This document shows, one piece after another, positions 31,994 to 38,872 of a DNA stretch of 64,000 bases. Made by a program: the position numbers and the translations under genes. The notes below the pieces were generated by a model that had not been told where the DNA came from, did not search any database, and was given only the letters and a program-made list of their open reading frames with translations. Location of the stretch: positions 1 through 64,000 of the IMG/VR virus record IMGVR_UViG_3300037245_002806, one strand, 5' to 3'. Within the stretch, counting starts at the first letter, position 1. The number at the start of each line of letters is the position of its first letter. This DNA is from a virus.

Positions 31994-32242
31994 TTAAAAA
32001 AGCCTGCCCTGTTTTGGTTTTACCGGATGCCCCTGGTTTTTCGCTCGGGGCTCATCGTCCCCCGGTGGCCCCATGTCCGCCGCATGCCGCACCTGGCCCC
32101 GGTAGGTTTCGCAATCCACCATAACCCCGATGGCGTCGGCTCCGCACTCCAGACAAGATTTCGGATTTTGCGATGTCAACCCGAGCGCCCGGTCCGGGTA
32201 AGCCCGGACAAAGCACGGAATGCAGGCGAATAGCAGTCTCAC
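31994..32242 (-). CDS. Zinc-ribbon hypothetical protein
   Basis: 82 residues from GTG overlapping the upstream TGA (GTGA) with AAGGAG ahead. IPCFVRAY and CLECGADAIGVMVDC provide cysteines for a zinc site. Function unknown. Confidence 0.55.
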   Translation of the reverse strand: MRLLFACIPCFVRAYPDRALGLTSQNPKSCLECGADAIGVMVDCETYRGQVRHAADMGPPGDDEPRAKNQGHPVKPKQGRLF

Positions 32243-32409
32243 GCCAACTCCTTTCGCGCCTCTTTTAGCTCGGCCTTGCTCCAGTAAACCCGGCAATCGT
32301 TGCACACCCCGTCCGGGTTGGTGGTATGCGCATCGCAATAAATCCGCCCGAGATCGTCGCCGGGGTGGTATCCGCACTCGGCGCATATACAGGTTTTCGG
32401 CACTGTCAC
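32239..32409 (-). CDS. Small zinc-ribbon protein
   Basis: 56 residues, below usual gene-calling size. GTG overlaps the upstream TGA and its own TGA overlaps the next GTG. Cysteine pairs CICAEC and CNDCRVYW with C/H between give a clear zinc ribbon. Function unknown. Confidence 0.6.
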   Translation of the reverse strand: MTVPKTCICAECGYHPGDDLGRIYCDAHTTNPDGVCNDCRVYWSKAELKEARKELA

Positions 32410-32813
32410 GAAATTACCCTCCCGAGCACCTTTTTGATCGCGCGCGGTTTTACAACCGTCTCAGTGGTCCCAAACTGCCCCGTACCGACCCGGAGGTGCC
32501 CGTCTGGGAGCACTTCATACACCGTACCATCCATAACCCCTCGGGCACTCTGGAATCGAATCTGCCGCCCCTCAAACCACTTTTTTAGCCCTTCCCCGAT
32601 CTCGCTCGGCCTGGCCGCCAGGGATTGCCACGGCAGATCGACCTTTTTGGCCAAAAGCCGAATTAGAACCAACTGCCCGTTTGTCACGTGGTATATGGTG
32701 CTCCCCACTTTGGTGGCCGCCGGCCCTTCCGTTAGCCCCTTTTGGACCAACTTGCAATCGTCTGTGTGGGTTGGCTCATCTATCGTCCAAGTGCAATCGC
32801 ATTTAACAATCAT
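32406..32813 (-). CDS. Hypothetical protein
   Basis: 135 residues; ATG preceded by AAGGAG. Begins with MIVKCDCTWTID and ends with a basic beta-rich region (IRFQSARGVMDGTVYEVLPD). Function unknown. Confidence 0.65.
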   Translation of the reverse strand: MIVKCDCTWTIDEPTHTDDCKLVQKGLTEGPAATKVGSTIYHVTNGQLVLIRLLAKKVDLPWQSLAARPSEIGEGLKKWFEGRQIRFQSARGVMDGTVYEVLPDGHLRVGTGQFGTTETVVKPRAIKKVLGRVIS

Positions 32814-32822
32814 CGGCTCTCC

Positions 32823-32906
32823 TTAGAGTTGTTCGGCGGCGAGTATCTCTTTTTCGAGTTGGTCGGAATCGACCTCAGGCCAATTAGCTTTCTCTTTGTT
32901 TTCCAT
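32823..32906 (-). CDS. Leaderless 27-residue early peptide
   Basis: Begins MENKEKANWPEVDSDQ and ends at a TAA ten bases before the next ATG. Its ATG is six bases after the -10 box of the promoter at 32913, so it should be at the mRNA 5' end. An acidic small peptide or a translated leader for the 32406 gene. Confidence 0.5.
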   Translation of the reverse strand: MENKEKANWPEVDSDQLEKEILAAEQL

Positions 32907-32912
32907 ACTTAT

Positions 32913-32941
32913 AATATACCTCTTTCGTGGTCGGTTGTCAA
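32913..32941 (-). promoter_or_regulatory. Early leaderless promoter, copy 1
   Basis: TTGACA, 17 bases, TATATT, then ATAAGT and ATG (minus strand). Predicted +1 is the A of the ATG at 32906. Confidence 0.85.
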
Positions 32942-32968
32942 GTATAAAATGGGTTTATTATGCGGTTT

Positions 32969-33208
32969 TTATCGTCGCCGACCGTCCCCGAATAAACGCA
33001 CGATCTCGGCCTCTTCCTGTGCCAAGGCCGCTTGTATCGTGCTCGGCGGTACGTTCCACATATCTTGCACGCCGGCGTAGTAGAATTCGGCCCGGTGCTC
33101 GGCATCGTGTTCCCCGGCCCACTGGTAGTAGTCTTCCAACTGCTCAGCAGTGTAAAGCCCTTCGCCGTCGATCCCCTCGAAAGCCGGTAACATTCCTGCT
33201 TGCGCCAT
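32969..33208 (-). CDS. Hypothetical protein
   Basis: 79 residues; ATG preceded by GAAAGGTGAG. Acidic helical (EQLEDYYQWAGEHDAEHRAE). The last gene of an early transcript ahead of the promoter at 32.9 kb. Function unknown. Confidence 0.65.
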   Translation of the reverse strand: MAQAGMLPAFEGIDGEGLYTAEQLEDYYQWAGEHDAEHRAEFYYAGVQDMWNVPPSTIQAALAQEEAEIVRLFGDGRRR

Positions 33209-33225
33209 GGTCTCTCACCTTTCTG

Positions 33226-33245
33226 GGGGCGCCCGTAGGCGCCCC
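33226..33245 (-). terminator. GC hairpin between early genes
   Basis: Perfect 8-bp stem GGGGCGCC / GGCGCCCC with a four-base loop, just after the 33254 stop; no U-run. Could protect mRNA ends or act with a factor. Confidence 0.35.
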
Positions 33246-33253
33246 GTTTCGGT

Positions 33254-33676
33254 TTACGCCGCGGCCATCTGGGCTTTGTGTGCCTTGGCGAACCCTTGGT
33301 GGCGGATATTGGAATTCCAGGTACGGGCAAAGCTCTTTTCGTCGCGCATTTCGCGGCGGTTGCTCACCATCTGGCTGCCTTCCCACTTAATCGCAACCCG
33401 GTAGTATCCGATCCCGTCCATCTGGATGCTCACGGGGTACCAGCCGTCGGCAAAGCCGTTGCAACCGGTGGCCAGCAAAAAGGTCATCTCCGGATCCCGC
33501 ATTAAGTCGGAACGTTGCTCGTAGTAGTGGGCGACCGAAACCATTTTTCGACCGTCGGGAGAAAGGCCGATACCCTCGATTGTCAGGTCCATGTAGGAAC
33601 CGTTGGAAATTTTGATGTGGAAAAACGAGTCGTTTTCGTGGCCGGCGTCTTTAATTATCCGTTCGATTTCTTTCAT
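33254..33676 (-). CDS. Hypothetical early protein
   Basis: 140 residues from MKEIERIIKDAGHEND, with AAAGGGG upstream. Begins inside the end of a 13-codon leaderless upstream ORF (ATGA overlap). Beta-rich middle (MDLTIEGIGLSPDGRKMVSV) and a helical C-terminus. Function unknown. Confidence 0.75.
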   Translation of the reverse strand: MKEIERIIKDAGHENDSFFHIKISNGSYMDLTIEGIGLSPDGRKMVSVAHYYEQRSDLMRDPEMTFLLATGCNGFADGWYPVSIQMDGIGYYRVAIKWEGSQMVSNRREMRDEKSFARTWNSNIRHQGFAKAHKAQMAAA

Positions 33677-33714
33677 TTCGCTTGCCCCTTTTCTGTTTCT
33701 TTGTTGCTTTCCAT
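33673..33714 (-). CDS. Leaderless upstream ORF
   Basis: MESNKETEKGQAK, stop TGA overlapping the next ATG. The ATG is at the predicted +1 of the promoter at 33721. Translation of this peptide would deliver ribosomes to the next gene (coupling). It matches the N-termini of other leaderless proteins (MESNKETKK at 42.27 kb). Confidence 0.5.
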   Translation of the reverse strand: MESNKETEKGQAK

Positions 33715-33720
33715 ACTTAT

Positions 33721-33749
33721 AATATAGCAACATTATGGGGTTTTGTCAA
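33721..33749 (-). promoter_or_regulatory. Early leaderless promoter, copy 2
   Basis: TTGACA, 17 bases, TATATT, ATAAGT, ATG. Preceded by an A/T-rich tract that may be an UP element. Confidence 0.85.
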
Positions 33750-33763
33750 GAGAAAAAGGTGGT

Positions 33764-33988
33764 TTATTTGATTTTATTTTTGTCCCCCTCGTCCATAATA
33801 TCGAGCACGCTTCCGAGGTAGGTGGCTCTCGAAATTCTGGTCTCAACCACCTGGCCCCGCTTGTTGTACCGCTTTAACCGCCAGCGCATGCCGGAATCCG
33901 CCGGCCCCCTGACTACCTGGGTTTCCCATTCGCCGGCGGAGTAGGTGCCGAGCACCGCCCACGGCTTATCGCTTGTTGGCCCTCTCAC
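33764..33988 (-). CDS. Hypothetical protein
   Basis: 74 residues from GTG overlapping the upstream TGA. Beta-rich (WAVLGTYSAGEWETQVV, RWRLKRYNKRGQVVETRI). Function unknown. Confidence 0.6.
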   Translation of the reverse strand: MRGPTSDKPWAVLGTYSAGEWETQVVRGPADSGMRWRLKRYNKRGQVVETRISRATYLGSVLDIMDEGDKNKIK

Positions 33989-34206
33989 TGGCCCCCCTCT
34001 GCCCGCCAGCGCCGGCACCGCTCCAAAACCAAGGCGTCAACCGCTTCCCGCGCGGCCTTCCGGGTTGGGAACACCGTTGGAATCTCGACCCCGCATGCCC
34101 CGTTGGTGACCCACCCGCGGCCCGTCCGGAGTTTTTCGATAAAGTGGTCCGGCCCGTATCCCGCCCACCGGTTAGATAAAACGTGCATATCATGGTTGTC
34201 TAGCAT
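33985..34206 (-). CDS. Hypothetical protein
   Basis: 73 residues; ATG overlaps the upstream TAA (TAATG). Contains RTGRGWVTNGACGVEIPTVF and a helical end. Function unknown. Confidence 0.6.
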   Translation of the reverse strand: MLDNHDMHVLSNRWAGYGPDHFIEKLRTGRGWVTNGACGVEIPTVFPTRKAAREAVDALVLERCRRWRAEGGQ

Positions 34207-34439
34207 TATCCCTCGCTCCAAGGCCGGAAGCTATGCCGGGTGGTATCGTCGCACCTTACATGCCCGAGGTGGTCGCACCCGCAATCCCCGGTATGTACTA
34301 CAGTCCACCGGCCATCCATTCTCACGTGCATGTGCCCGCAATCCCGGCACGGCCCGGAATCGACTCCCATGCCACCGACGACGCCGCGATTTTCTACTTC
34401 GCCCCCGCACATCCTGCACTCAACTCGCTCGTTGTCCAT
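34206..34439 (-). CDS. Leaderless zinc-finger protein
   Basis: 77 residues (MDNERVECRMCGGEV). Cysteines CRMC, CRDCGH and CGCDH make one or two zinc sites. The ATG is six bases after a -10 box, with no ribosome site, as in the other early leaderless genes. Function unknown. Confidence 0.65.
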   Translation of the reverse strand: MDNERVECRMCGGEVENRGVVGGMGVDSGPCRDCGHMHVRMDGRWTVVHTGDCGCDHLGHVRCDDTTRHSFRPWSEG

Positions 34440-34445
34440 AACCTA

Positions 34446-34473
34446 ATAATAGCATATCAGGCGGATAAAGCAA
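34446..34473 (-). promoter_or_regulatory. Early leaderless promoter, copy 3
   Basis: TTGCTT, 16 bases, TATTAT, TAGGTT, ATG on the minus strand. Same geometry as the others with a weaker -35. Confidence 0.7.
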
Positions 34474-34513
34474 GTCTTTTATAATTGTTTTTTTGGATTT
34501 ATTCCGGTGGGTT

Positions 34514-34535
34514 GGGAGCCCCCCGTGGGGCTCCC
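34514..34535 (-). terminator. Terminator-like hairpin
   Basis: Perfect GGGAGCCCC / GGGGCTCCC stem right after the stop of the 34542 gene and before the next promoter. No U-run on the minus strand. Confidence 0.5.
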
Positions 34536-34541
34536 TCTTTC

Positions 34542-34799
34542 CTACTCCTTACGCCGTCTCGAGATCGAGCACCGTTCTACGATGTCAACGATCTCCGAAT
34601 GGCCCTGGCGCCACCGTCTGACTAGGTGGATTACCCGACACGAAGGTCCGGCGCTCTTCGTGTGGCTCTTGGCGAAAAAGCGGCCTTCGTCCGTGTTTTG
34701 GACCCCACGCTCCCAATGACAGGCAACGCACCTGGCAAAGTAAGGCTCTGTAAGAGTAGGCTTTTTGGCGGTCGGTTCTTGTAGCAACGTTTTTATCAC
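34542..34799 (-). CDS. Zinc-binding hypothetical protein
   Basis: 85 residues from GTG overlapping the HNH gene's TGA, with AAGGGG ahead. CVACHWERGVQNTDEGRFF resembles a small zinc motif. Function unknown. Confidence 0.55.
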   Translation of the reverse strand: MIKTLLQEPTAKKPTLTEPYFARCVACHWERGVQNTDEGRFFAKSHTKSAGPSCRVIHLVRRWRQGHSEIVDIVERCSISRRRKE

Positions 34800-35311
34800 C
34801 CCCTTTCGGCTTTCTGCTTTCTGTGGTTGGAGTTGTAGCGCCGGCTGGCCGCCTTGCATCGGTCGCAACGGCAACCTCGGCTCCATTCGCTAGTCGTCCC
34901 ATGGTTGCGGAGATCGCTCGGGCTGTATTTTTTCTTCCGCTTCCGGTTGTAATCCCCATGTGCTCTCGTACAATCCGGACATCTGCACCCGAGCCGATAT
35001 CCACTTGTGCTCCCATGCGTAGCTGTCCGCTCGTGCTTAAATCCCGCGTCCCCCCTCTCCTCGTGCGTCCTGCCGTGACAGGATCGGCATAGCAACATGC
35101 ACTTTGCCACCTCGGCCAGGAAACGATCGAGCCCGTAGGCTACTCCAGAGGATAAAATGCCAAAGCTCTTTGTTTTGGGATCGACGTGGTGGGTGACTAA
35201 CCCTTCCTTCGTCCCGCACCTGGTGCACTTTCCGCCGAGCAAAAGGATCGCCAGCGCCGTCCGGAAAGCTCGCCGGCGGTGTTTCCAGGCTTGGGTTTTG
35301 GAGGTGGGCAT
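34796..35311 (-). CDS. HNH endonuclease with C-terminal GCRC repeats
   Basis: 171 residues from MPTSKTQ (AAAGGACAG upstream). HNH core: GGKCTRCGTKEGLVTHHVDP then KCMLLCRSCHGRTHEERG. Two C-terminal repeats of the form HGSTSGYRLGCRCPDC and HGTTSEWSRGCRCDRC are probable DNA-recognition knuckles, as seen in free-standing phage HNH enzymes. It follows a structured intergenic region, so a mobile intron or homing element is worth considering. Confidence 0.8.
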   Translation of the reverse strand: MPTSKTQAWKHRRRAFRTALAILLLGGKCTRCGTKEGLVTHHVDPKTKSFGILSSGVAYGLDRFLAEVAKCMLLCRSCHGRTHEERGDAGFKHERTATHGSTSGYRLGCRCPDCTRAHGDYNRKRKKKYSPSDLRNHGTTSEWSRGCRCDRCKAASRRYNSNHRKQKAERG

Positions 35312-35363
35312 CTGTCCTTTAAGTACCATATAAGCCGGTAACTTGCAAGGTTTTTATGGAAGT

Positions 35364-35501
35364 CAGCCGGGTGGTTTATGCCCGGCTGCTCCCCAATGGT
35401 GGGCGATCGACAGCGACGATGACGCCCTCAAGGGGGGGCCTTGGGGCAAGCTCTGGGAATAGCCGCCGATCGCCCCTTTGCGCAGGAGGTTTCCCAGAGC
35501 T
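35364..35501 (-). ncRNA. Candidate structured RNA with pseudoknot
   Basis: No gene in 35312-35499. Interlocked perfect pairings: GGGCGATCG at 35401-35409 with 35467-35475 (9 bp), and AGCTCTGGGAA at 35449-35459 with 35491-35501 (11 bp), a pseudoknot topology. Inside is a 9-bp hairpin with a single-base bulge (35424-35447), and at the far end an 8-bp hairpin (35364-35388). The flanking genes and a possible promoter (35524-35551) suggest minus-strand transcription. No known class recognised; an attachment or regulatory DNA site is the alternative. Confidence 0.5.
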
Positions 35502-35598
35502 AACGCTCAATCTGCATCGCAAGATAGTAGCACATTAAGCAAACGCCGCAAGCTAGAAACCCTATGGAATAGGCTTTGCTTTCTACGCGAAAAACCAC
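35500..35598 (-). CDS. Possible 32-residue membrane peptide
   Basis: GTG start (VVFRVESKAYS) overlapping the upstream gene by 16 bases; hydrophobic IGFLACGVCLMCYYLAM. No ribosome site, so translation would rely on coupling. Confidence 0.3.
   Translation of the reverse strand: MVFRVESKAYSIGFLACGVCLMCYYLAMQIER
35524..35551 (-). promoter_or_regulatory. Possible promoter for the structured RNA/HNH region
   Basis: TTGCGG, 16 bases, TACTAT on the minus strand; predicted start near 35517, just ahead of the pseudoknot region. Confidence 0.35.
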
Positions 35599-35939
35599 AC
35601 CGCCGCGGCCAACGCCGCCAACGATCCGACCACCGCCACGAATAGCGCCATGCTGCCCGGTCTTCGGTCCATTTGCTCGAAGTCCATGGCCACCGTGTCG
35701 AGGTTCACCTTTTCCTCGGGATACCAGTCCCGCTCTTTCGCCTGGGGATACTCGTCCTCCAGTCGTATCCAATAGATTCTCCCGCCGTCGGCACACCCGC
35801 CGCGCCCGAGCACCTTGCCCGCCGCGGTGTAGTTAATGCCCGGCTTGGGGTTTATGTCCACCCGAACCAGATCCCCGATCTTAAATCTGGCCCCTTCCAT
35901 TGTTTTGCAGTGTTCCACGTACCCTTTTTGCATCTCCAT
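35583..35939 (-). CDS. SH3-like domain protein with C-terminal membrane segment
   Basis: 118 residues. FKIGDLVRVDINPKPG and GKVLGRGG...IYWIRLEDEY suggest a small SH3/KOW-like barrel; the C-terminus (SMALFVAVVGSLAALAAAVWFF) is a membrane anchor. ATG preceded by AAAGGGG. Function unknown. Confidence 0.6.
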   Translation of the reverse strand: MEMQKGYVEHCKTMEGARFKIGDLVRVDINPKPGINYTAAGKVLGRGGCADGGRIYWIRLEDEYPQAKERDWYPEEKVNLDTVAMDFEQMDRRPGSMALFVAVVGSLAALAAAVWFFA

Positions 35940-35996
35940 CCCATGCCCCTTTCTGTGTCACCGCCCGCCCGCGCCTTCCGGCCCGGTACCGGCTTT

Positions 35997-36170
35997 TTAG
36001 ACTTTGCTGGCTACCAACCTGCCGGCCTCGTCGTAAACGTCGATCCACGCCCACCGCGCGGAAGTGACCACCCGGTAATCCCACTCGGGATCGCCCGTCT
36101 GGAAAAGCGCCGCCACGCGCTCGGCCTCTTTGTGCTCGTAAAATTTGTCCGGCCCGTCAATCCGCGGCAT
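35997..36170 (-). CDS. Small hypothetical protein
   Basis: 57 residues from MPRIDGPDKFYEHKEAE, with AAGGGGGAAG upstream. It overlaps the end of the upstream 56-residue ORF by 14 bases. The 57 bases after its stop hold a decayed GATATAGA element at 35952-35969. Function unknown. Confidence 0.6.
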   Translation of the reverse strand: MPRIDGPDKFYEHKEAERVAALFQTGDPEWDYRVVTSARWAWIDVYDEAGRLVASKV

Positions 36171-36327
36171 CTGCTTCCCCCTTCTGGTGTGCTTCCTTTT
36201 GGATAAAAGCCAAGCTCTCGTAATCCTGGTCGTGGAAAAAGATCCCCATAGCTCGCGGCGCATCGTGCCACTTCAGCGCCGCCAAAAGCCACTTGTAAAG
36301 GGCTTTTACCTTACCGATCCGCGGCAT
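36157..36327 (-). CDS. Small hypothetical protein
   Basis: 56 residues from MPRIGKVKALYKWLL, GGGGAG upstream. It shares the MPRI start with the next gene, perhaps a local duplication of the start region. Helical and aromatic. Function unknown. Confidence 0.6.
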   Translation of the reverse strand: MPRIGKVKALYKWLLAALKWHDAPRAMGIFFHDQDYESLAFIQKEAHQKGEADAAD

Positions 36328-36544
36328 AATACTCCCCTTTCCACTGCATCGCCTTCGAGATACCTTCGAGCCAATCTTGCACGATCAAGGTACCGTTGAC
36401 CCCCTCGTCCCGCGCTTCGCGCACCCGCTTTTGGGTGATCTGCATCTGGAAAGCCAAAGCCTTTATCGTTACCCGGCGCCGGCGCATCATGCGCTTTATC
36501 GCCGCGCCGGCCAACCTCTGCTCTGCAAAACGTCGATCAAACAT
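36311..36544 (-). CDS. Helix-turn-helix-like early protein
   Basis: 77 residues from MFDRRFAEQRL, preceded by a run of G. RRRVTIKALAFQMQITQKRVREARDEG fits a Cro/CI-type helix-turn-helix. A regulator of early genes is plausible. Confidence 0.6.
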   Translation of the reverse strand: MFDRRFAEQRLAGAAIKRMMRRRRVTIKALAFQMQITQKRVREARDEGVNGTLIVQDWLEGISKAMQWKGEYYAADR

Positions 36545-36552
36545 CGCCCCCC

Positions 36553-36945
36553 CTATTTGGTTTCGTCGATTGCCGCGAACATCGCCTTGTATCCCGCTTC
36601 CGTCGGGATTCCGTGCTCGTTTACCCACTTGCTCGGCTTGGTTTCCAACCTGGCGATCCTATCGGAAAGCCGGAACTGCCGCGCCGGCCAGGAAGGATCC
36701 TTCTCCCAAAGCCGGCCCGCCATGGCCGCCTCGATCGGTATCGCCTCGTCGTAAAGGTCTCCCAACTCGACCTCCAGATCGGAGATCTCTTCCTCATGGA
36801 GAAAGTCTAGATCGAGGTGCTCGGCGAGATTTTGCAAAGCGGCCTCTACCGCCTCGACCCGATCCGGCGCGATCCCCCGCTTCCGGTCTGCCGCTAAACC
36901 ATCGAGGAAGTACGCCGTTACCATCCATTGCGTTGTTATCTTCAC
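36553..36945 (-). CDS. Hypothetical protein
   Basis: 130 residues from GTG overlapping the upstream TGA. Helical and acidic (HLDLDFLHEEEISDLEVELG). Function unknown. Confidence 0.6.
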   Translation of the reverse strand: MKITTQWMVTAYFLDGLAADRKRGIAPDRVEAVEAALQNLAEHLDLDFLHEEEISDLEVELGDLYDEAIPIEAAMAGRLWEKDPSWPARQFRLSDRIARLETKPSKWVNEHGIPTEAGYKAMFAAIDETK

Positions 36946-37172
36946 CTGGCGCCCCCTTCGGCCCACTTTGCGTTGATCTGGCCGTCGGCCTCGATCCTTG
37001 CCAATTCGGGAGTATAGGACACGCTCGAAAAGTCGAACCGGTCCCACCGGACCAAAACAAAAGACTCAGACTCGTATGGCGCCGCCGGCCTTCCCGCGGT
37101 AACCGTTCCTTTGTAATCCCACAAGCTCGGGGTTTTGTAGGTAACTCTGTCGCCTTCTTTAAGATTCGGCAT
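36942..37172 (-). CDS. Small SH3/KOW-like protein
   Basis: 76 residues; LKEGDRVTYKTPSLWDYKGT looks like a KOW-type beta barrel start. ATG preceded by AGGAG. Function unknown. Confidence 0.6.
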   Translation of the reverse strand: MPNLKEGDRVTYKTPSLWDYKGTVTAGRPAAPYESESFVLVRWDRFDFSSVSYTPELARIEADGQINAKWAEGGAR

Positions 37173-37181
37173 TTTCGGCTC

Positions 37182-37514
37182 CTAGATTTCGGAAACGTCG
37201 ATTTCTGCATCGGCGAGAATTTCCGCCGGCGAAGCAAACGCCAACCCGGCAAAAGGGTTGTGGGTAAGCGCCTCGTCATCGGCAGGATCGAAAAGTAGCT
37301 GCCAACCGGTACCAGGCTCCCCCGTAGGCTCAGGCTCGCCGCAACCGCCGCAACCGACGTCCTGCAAGTAAACCACATCGGCGAATTTGTCACAGCGGTA
37401 GGTGGTTCCGCAAGTGTCGCATTTGGCAAGCAAGTAGGCGTCCACTTCGTCGGTGTGGTCGCTAATCGTAAAGGTGTTCCCCGCGCCGCTCTCGTTTGCT
37501 TTGTTGTTTTCCAT
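37182..37514 (-). CDS. Leaderless early protein with zinc site
   Basis: 110 residues (MENNKANESGAG). CDTCGTTYRC and CGGCGEPEP give a zinc site; acidic C-terminus. The ATG is six bases after the -10 box at 37521. No ribosome site. Function unknown. Confidence 0.7.
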   Translation of the reverse strand: MENNKANESGAGNTFTISDHTDEVDAYLLAKCDTCGTTYRCDKFADVVYLQDVGCGGCGEPEPTGEPGTGWQLLFDPADDEALTHNPFAGLAFASPAEILADAEIDVSEI

Positions 37515-37520
37515 ACTTAT

Positions 37521-37549
37521 AATATAGCAACATTATGGGGTTTAGTCAA
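37521..37549 (-). promoter_or_regulatory. Early leaderless promoter, copy 4
   Basis: TTGACT, 17 bases, TATATT, ATAAGT, ATG. The spacer is nearly identical to copy 2 at 33.7 kb. Confidence 0.85.
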
Positions 37550-37595
37550 GAGAAAAATGGGGTTTATTTGGATTTATTTTACCCCCCCGTGAGCC

Positions 37596-37643
37596 AAAAA
37601 CCCCGGCGCCGTGGATCTGATCTTGTGGCCGGCGCCGGGGTTT
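37596..37643 (-). terminator. Strong rho-independent terminator
   Basis: Perfect 13-bp stem AAACCCCGGCGCC / GGCGCCGGGGTTT with TTTTT after it on the minus strand. It insulates the 37514 promoter from the upstream early transcript. Confidence 0.8.
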
Positions 37644-37699
37644 CGATCTATACATACCAAGTATCGCCCGTAGTGGACTAGGATCCACTCATCGCTTGT

Positions 37700-38002
37700 T
37701 TAACATAAAGCCCCCTTTCGTTTTGCTCGCCGGTCGGCGTCCCTCTTAAAGATACAACCGGTACAAAGTACCATAAACCCGAGATCAAGATTTCGTTTAT
37801 GCTCATCCAGAGATTTCGCCCTCGGGAGCCCACCAAGGTCAGGATGTACCGGCCTGGCGTGGTGCCCGCACCTCGGGCGCCCGCAATCCAAGCAACGCCC
37901 GGTCGTTTTCCTTTTGCATCGGGCCATCCCCTTGCCCTTTGGCCCCGCATTGCACCGTTGGGGTTTTCGCCCCGCCGCCGCTTTTGCTTTGTCGTGTTCC
38001 AT
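37700..38002 (-). CDS. Leaderless zinc-finger protein
   Basis: 100 residues (MEHDKAKAAAGRK). CNAGPKGKGMARC, CLDCGRPRCGHHARPVH and a later CTGC give two potential zinc sites; the protein is basic. ATG at the predicted +1. Function unknown. Confidence 0.65.
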   Translation of the reverse strand: MEHDKAKAAAGRKPQRCNAGPKGKGMARCKRKTTGRCLDCGRPRCGHHARPVHPDLGGLPRAKSLDEHKRNLDLGFMVLCTGCIFKRDADRRAKRKGALC

Positions 38003-38008
38003 ACTTAT

Positions 38009-38037
38009 AATATACGCTTTCTATAGGGCTTTGTCAA
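38009..38037 (-). promoter_or_regulatory. Early leaderless promoter, copy 5
   Basis: TTGACA, 17 bases, TATATT, ATAAGT, ATG on the minus strand. Confidence 0.85.
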
Positions 38038-38047
38038 GAGAATAATG

Positions 38048-38230
38048 CTAGATTTTACCGTAGAGCGCCGGGATCGTCTCGGTCAAAAACTCGTGCCTGG
38101 CCGCATGGATGGAAGCAATCCCCCGGCGCCGGCTCTCAAGATCCACCCAACCCCGGAAGCGCCGCTCCGCCCGAGCCCAAAAAGCCAGCTTTTGTAAGAT
38201 GTGCTTTTGTATCCGATTTCGTTTCTTCAC
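38048..38230 (-). CDS. Small basic protein
   Basis: 60 residues from GTG with AAGGGGG ahead. Basic helical (ARAERRFRGWVDLESRRRG). Function unknown. Confidence 0.6.
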   Translation of the reverse strand: MKKRNRIQKHILQKLAFWARAERRFRGWVDLESRRRGIASIHAARHEFLTETIPALYGKI

Positions 38231-38242
38231 GGCATCCCCCTT

Positions 38243-38644
38243 TTAAAGCTCGTTCAAGGCGTCGGTAAGCTCGTCCGCCGTTTCGCAATTAAGAGAAAGG
38301 GTAAGCTCGTCCGCGTTAAACGGCCCCGCGGTACGAAGTGCTTTCGGCCCCCGAGTCACAATCGCGCCATGCTTGGCGTGCTTTTCCAACTCGGAAATGG
38401 AGCCCACGTGGATTCCATCTATCTGGATTTCGAAAAGATTAAACGAAAGGGTGGAAACCTGGAAACCAGCTTCCACTAAATTGCAAAGCCCCTTCAGCCG
38501 GGTAACGACCTTCGAACCCGAGGTGCAAACGACGTTGGAAACGAATCCCTCAGGCGCCCGGTGGCCTTCGAGCCCGTCGCGTTTCGCTAGAGCCACATGT
38601 AACCGTTTCAGCTCACGTACCGTAGCATTCTCTTTCTGTGCCAT
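38243..38644 (-). CDS. Hypothetical protein
   Basis: 133 residues; ATG with GAGGAGG upstream. Mixed alpha/beta (GFQVSTLSFNLFEIQIDGI). Three bases after the previous stop. Function unknown. Confidence 0.65.
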   Translation of the reverse strand: MAQKENATVRELKRLHVALAKRDGLEGHRAPEGFVSNVVCTSGSKVVTRLKGLCNLVEAGFQVSTLSFNLFEIQIDGIHVGSISELEKHAKHGAIVTRGPKALRTAGPFNADELTLSLNCETADELTDALNEL

Positions 38645-38647
38645 TGC

Positions 38648-38839
38648 CTATGCCTCCTCGATTTCGAGCCCGGTTTCTTTGGCCAACGCCACCGCTTTGG
38701 CTTTCGCGCCCGCCTTGGTTTTGCTAACCTTGGCGTTTACGATTCCCTCGCCATCGGTGATCCCCGTAATCCAACCGTGCATCATCGGGAAGTAAACCAC
38801 CTTGCGGCCCGTTCCGTTTTCGTTTTCTTTGTTTTCCAT
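38648..38839 (-). CDS. Leaderless early protein, first of the minus-strand block
   Basis: 63 residues (MENKENENGTGRKVVYF). Beta start, then Lys/Ala helix. ATG at the predicted +1 of the promoter at 38845; it is the outermost gene of the minus block facing the divergent region. Function unknown. Confidence 0.65.
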   Translation of the reverse strand: MENKENENGTGRKVVYFPMMHGWITGITDGEGIVNAKVSKTKAGAKAKAVALAKETGLEIEEA

Positions 38840-38844
38840 ACTTA

Positions 38845-38872
38845 ATAGTACCATATCTACCGGCGTTTGCAA
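38845..38872 (-). promoter_or_regulatory. Early leaderless promoter, copy 6
   Basis: TTGCAA, 16 bases, TACTAT, TAAGT, ATG. It faces left out of the 0.9-kb divergent control region. Confidence 0.7.

Noticed and set aside
35364-35501. HDV-like ribozyme
   Set aside because: The pairing order and junction lengths differ from HDV (a 16-base gap between the first strands and the hairpin in the wrong place on one strand), so only a general pseudoknot is claimed.
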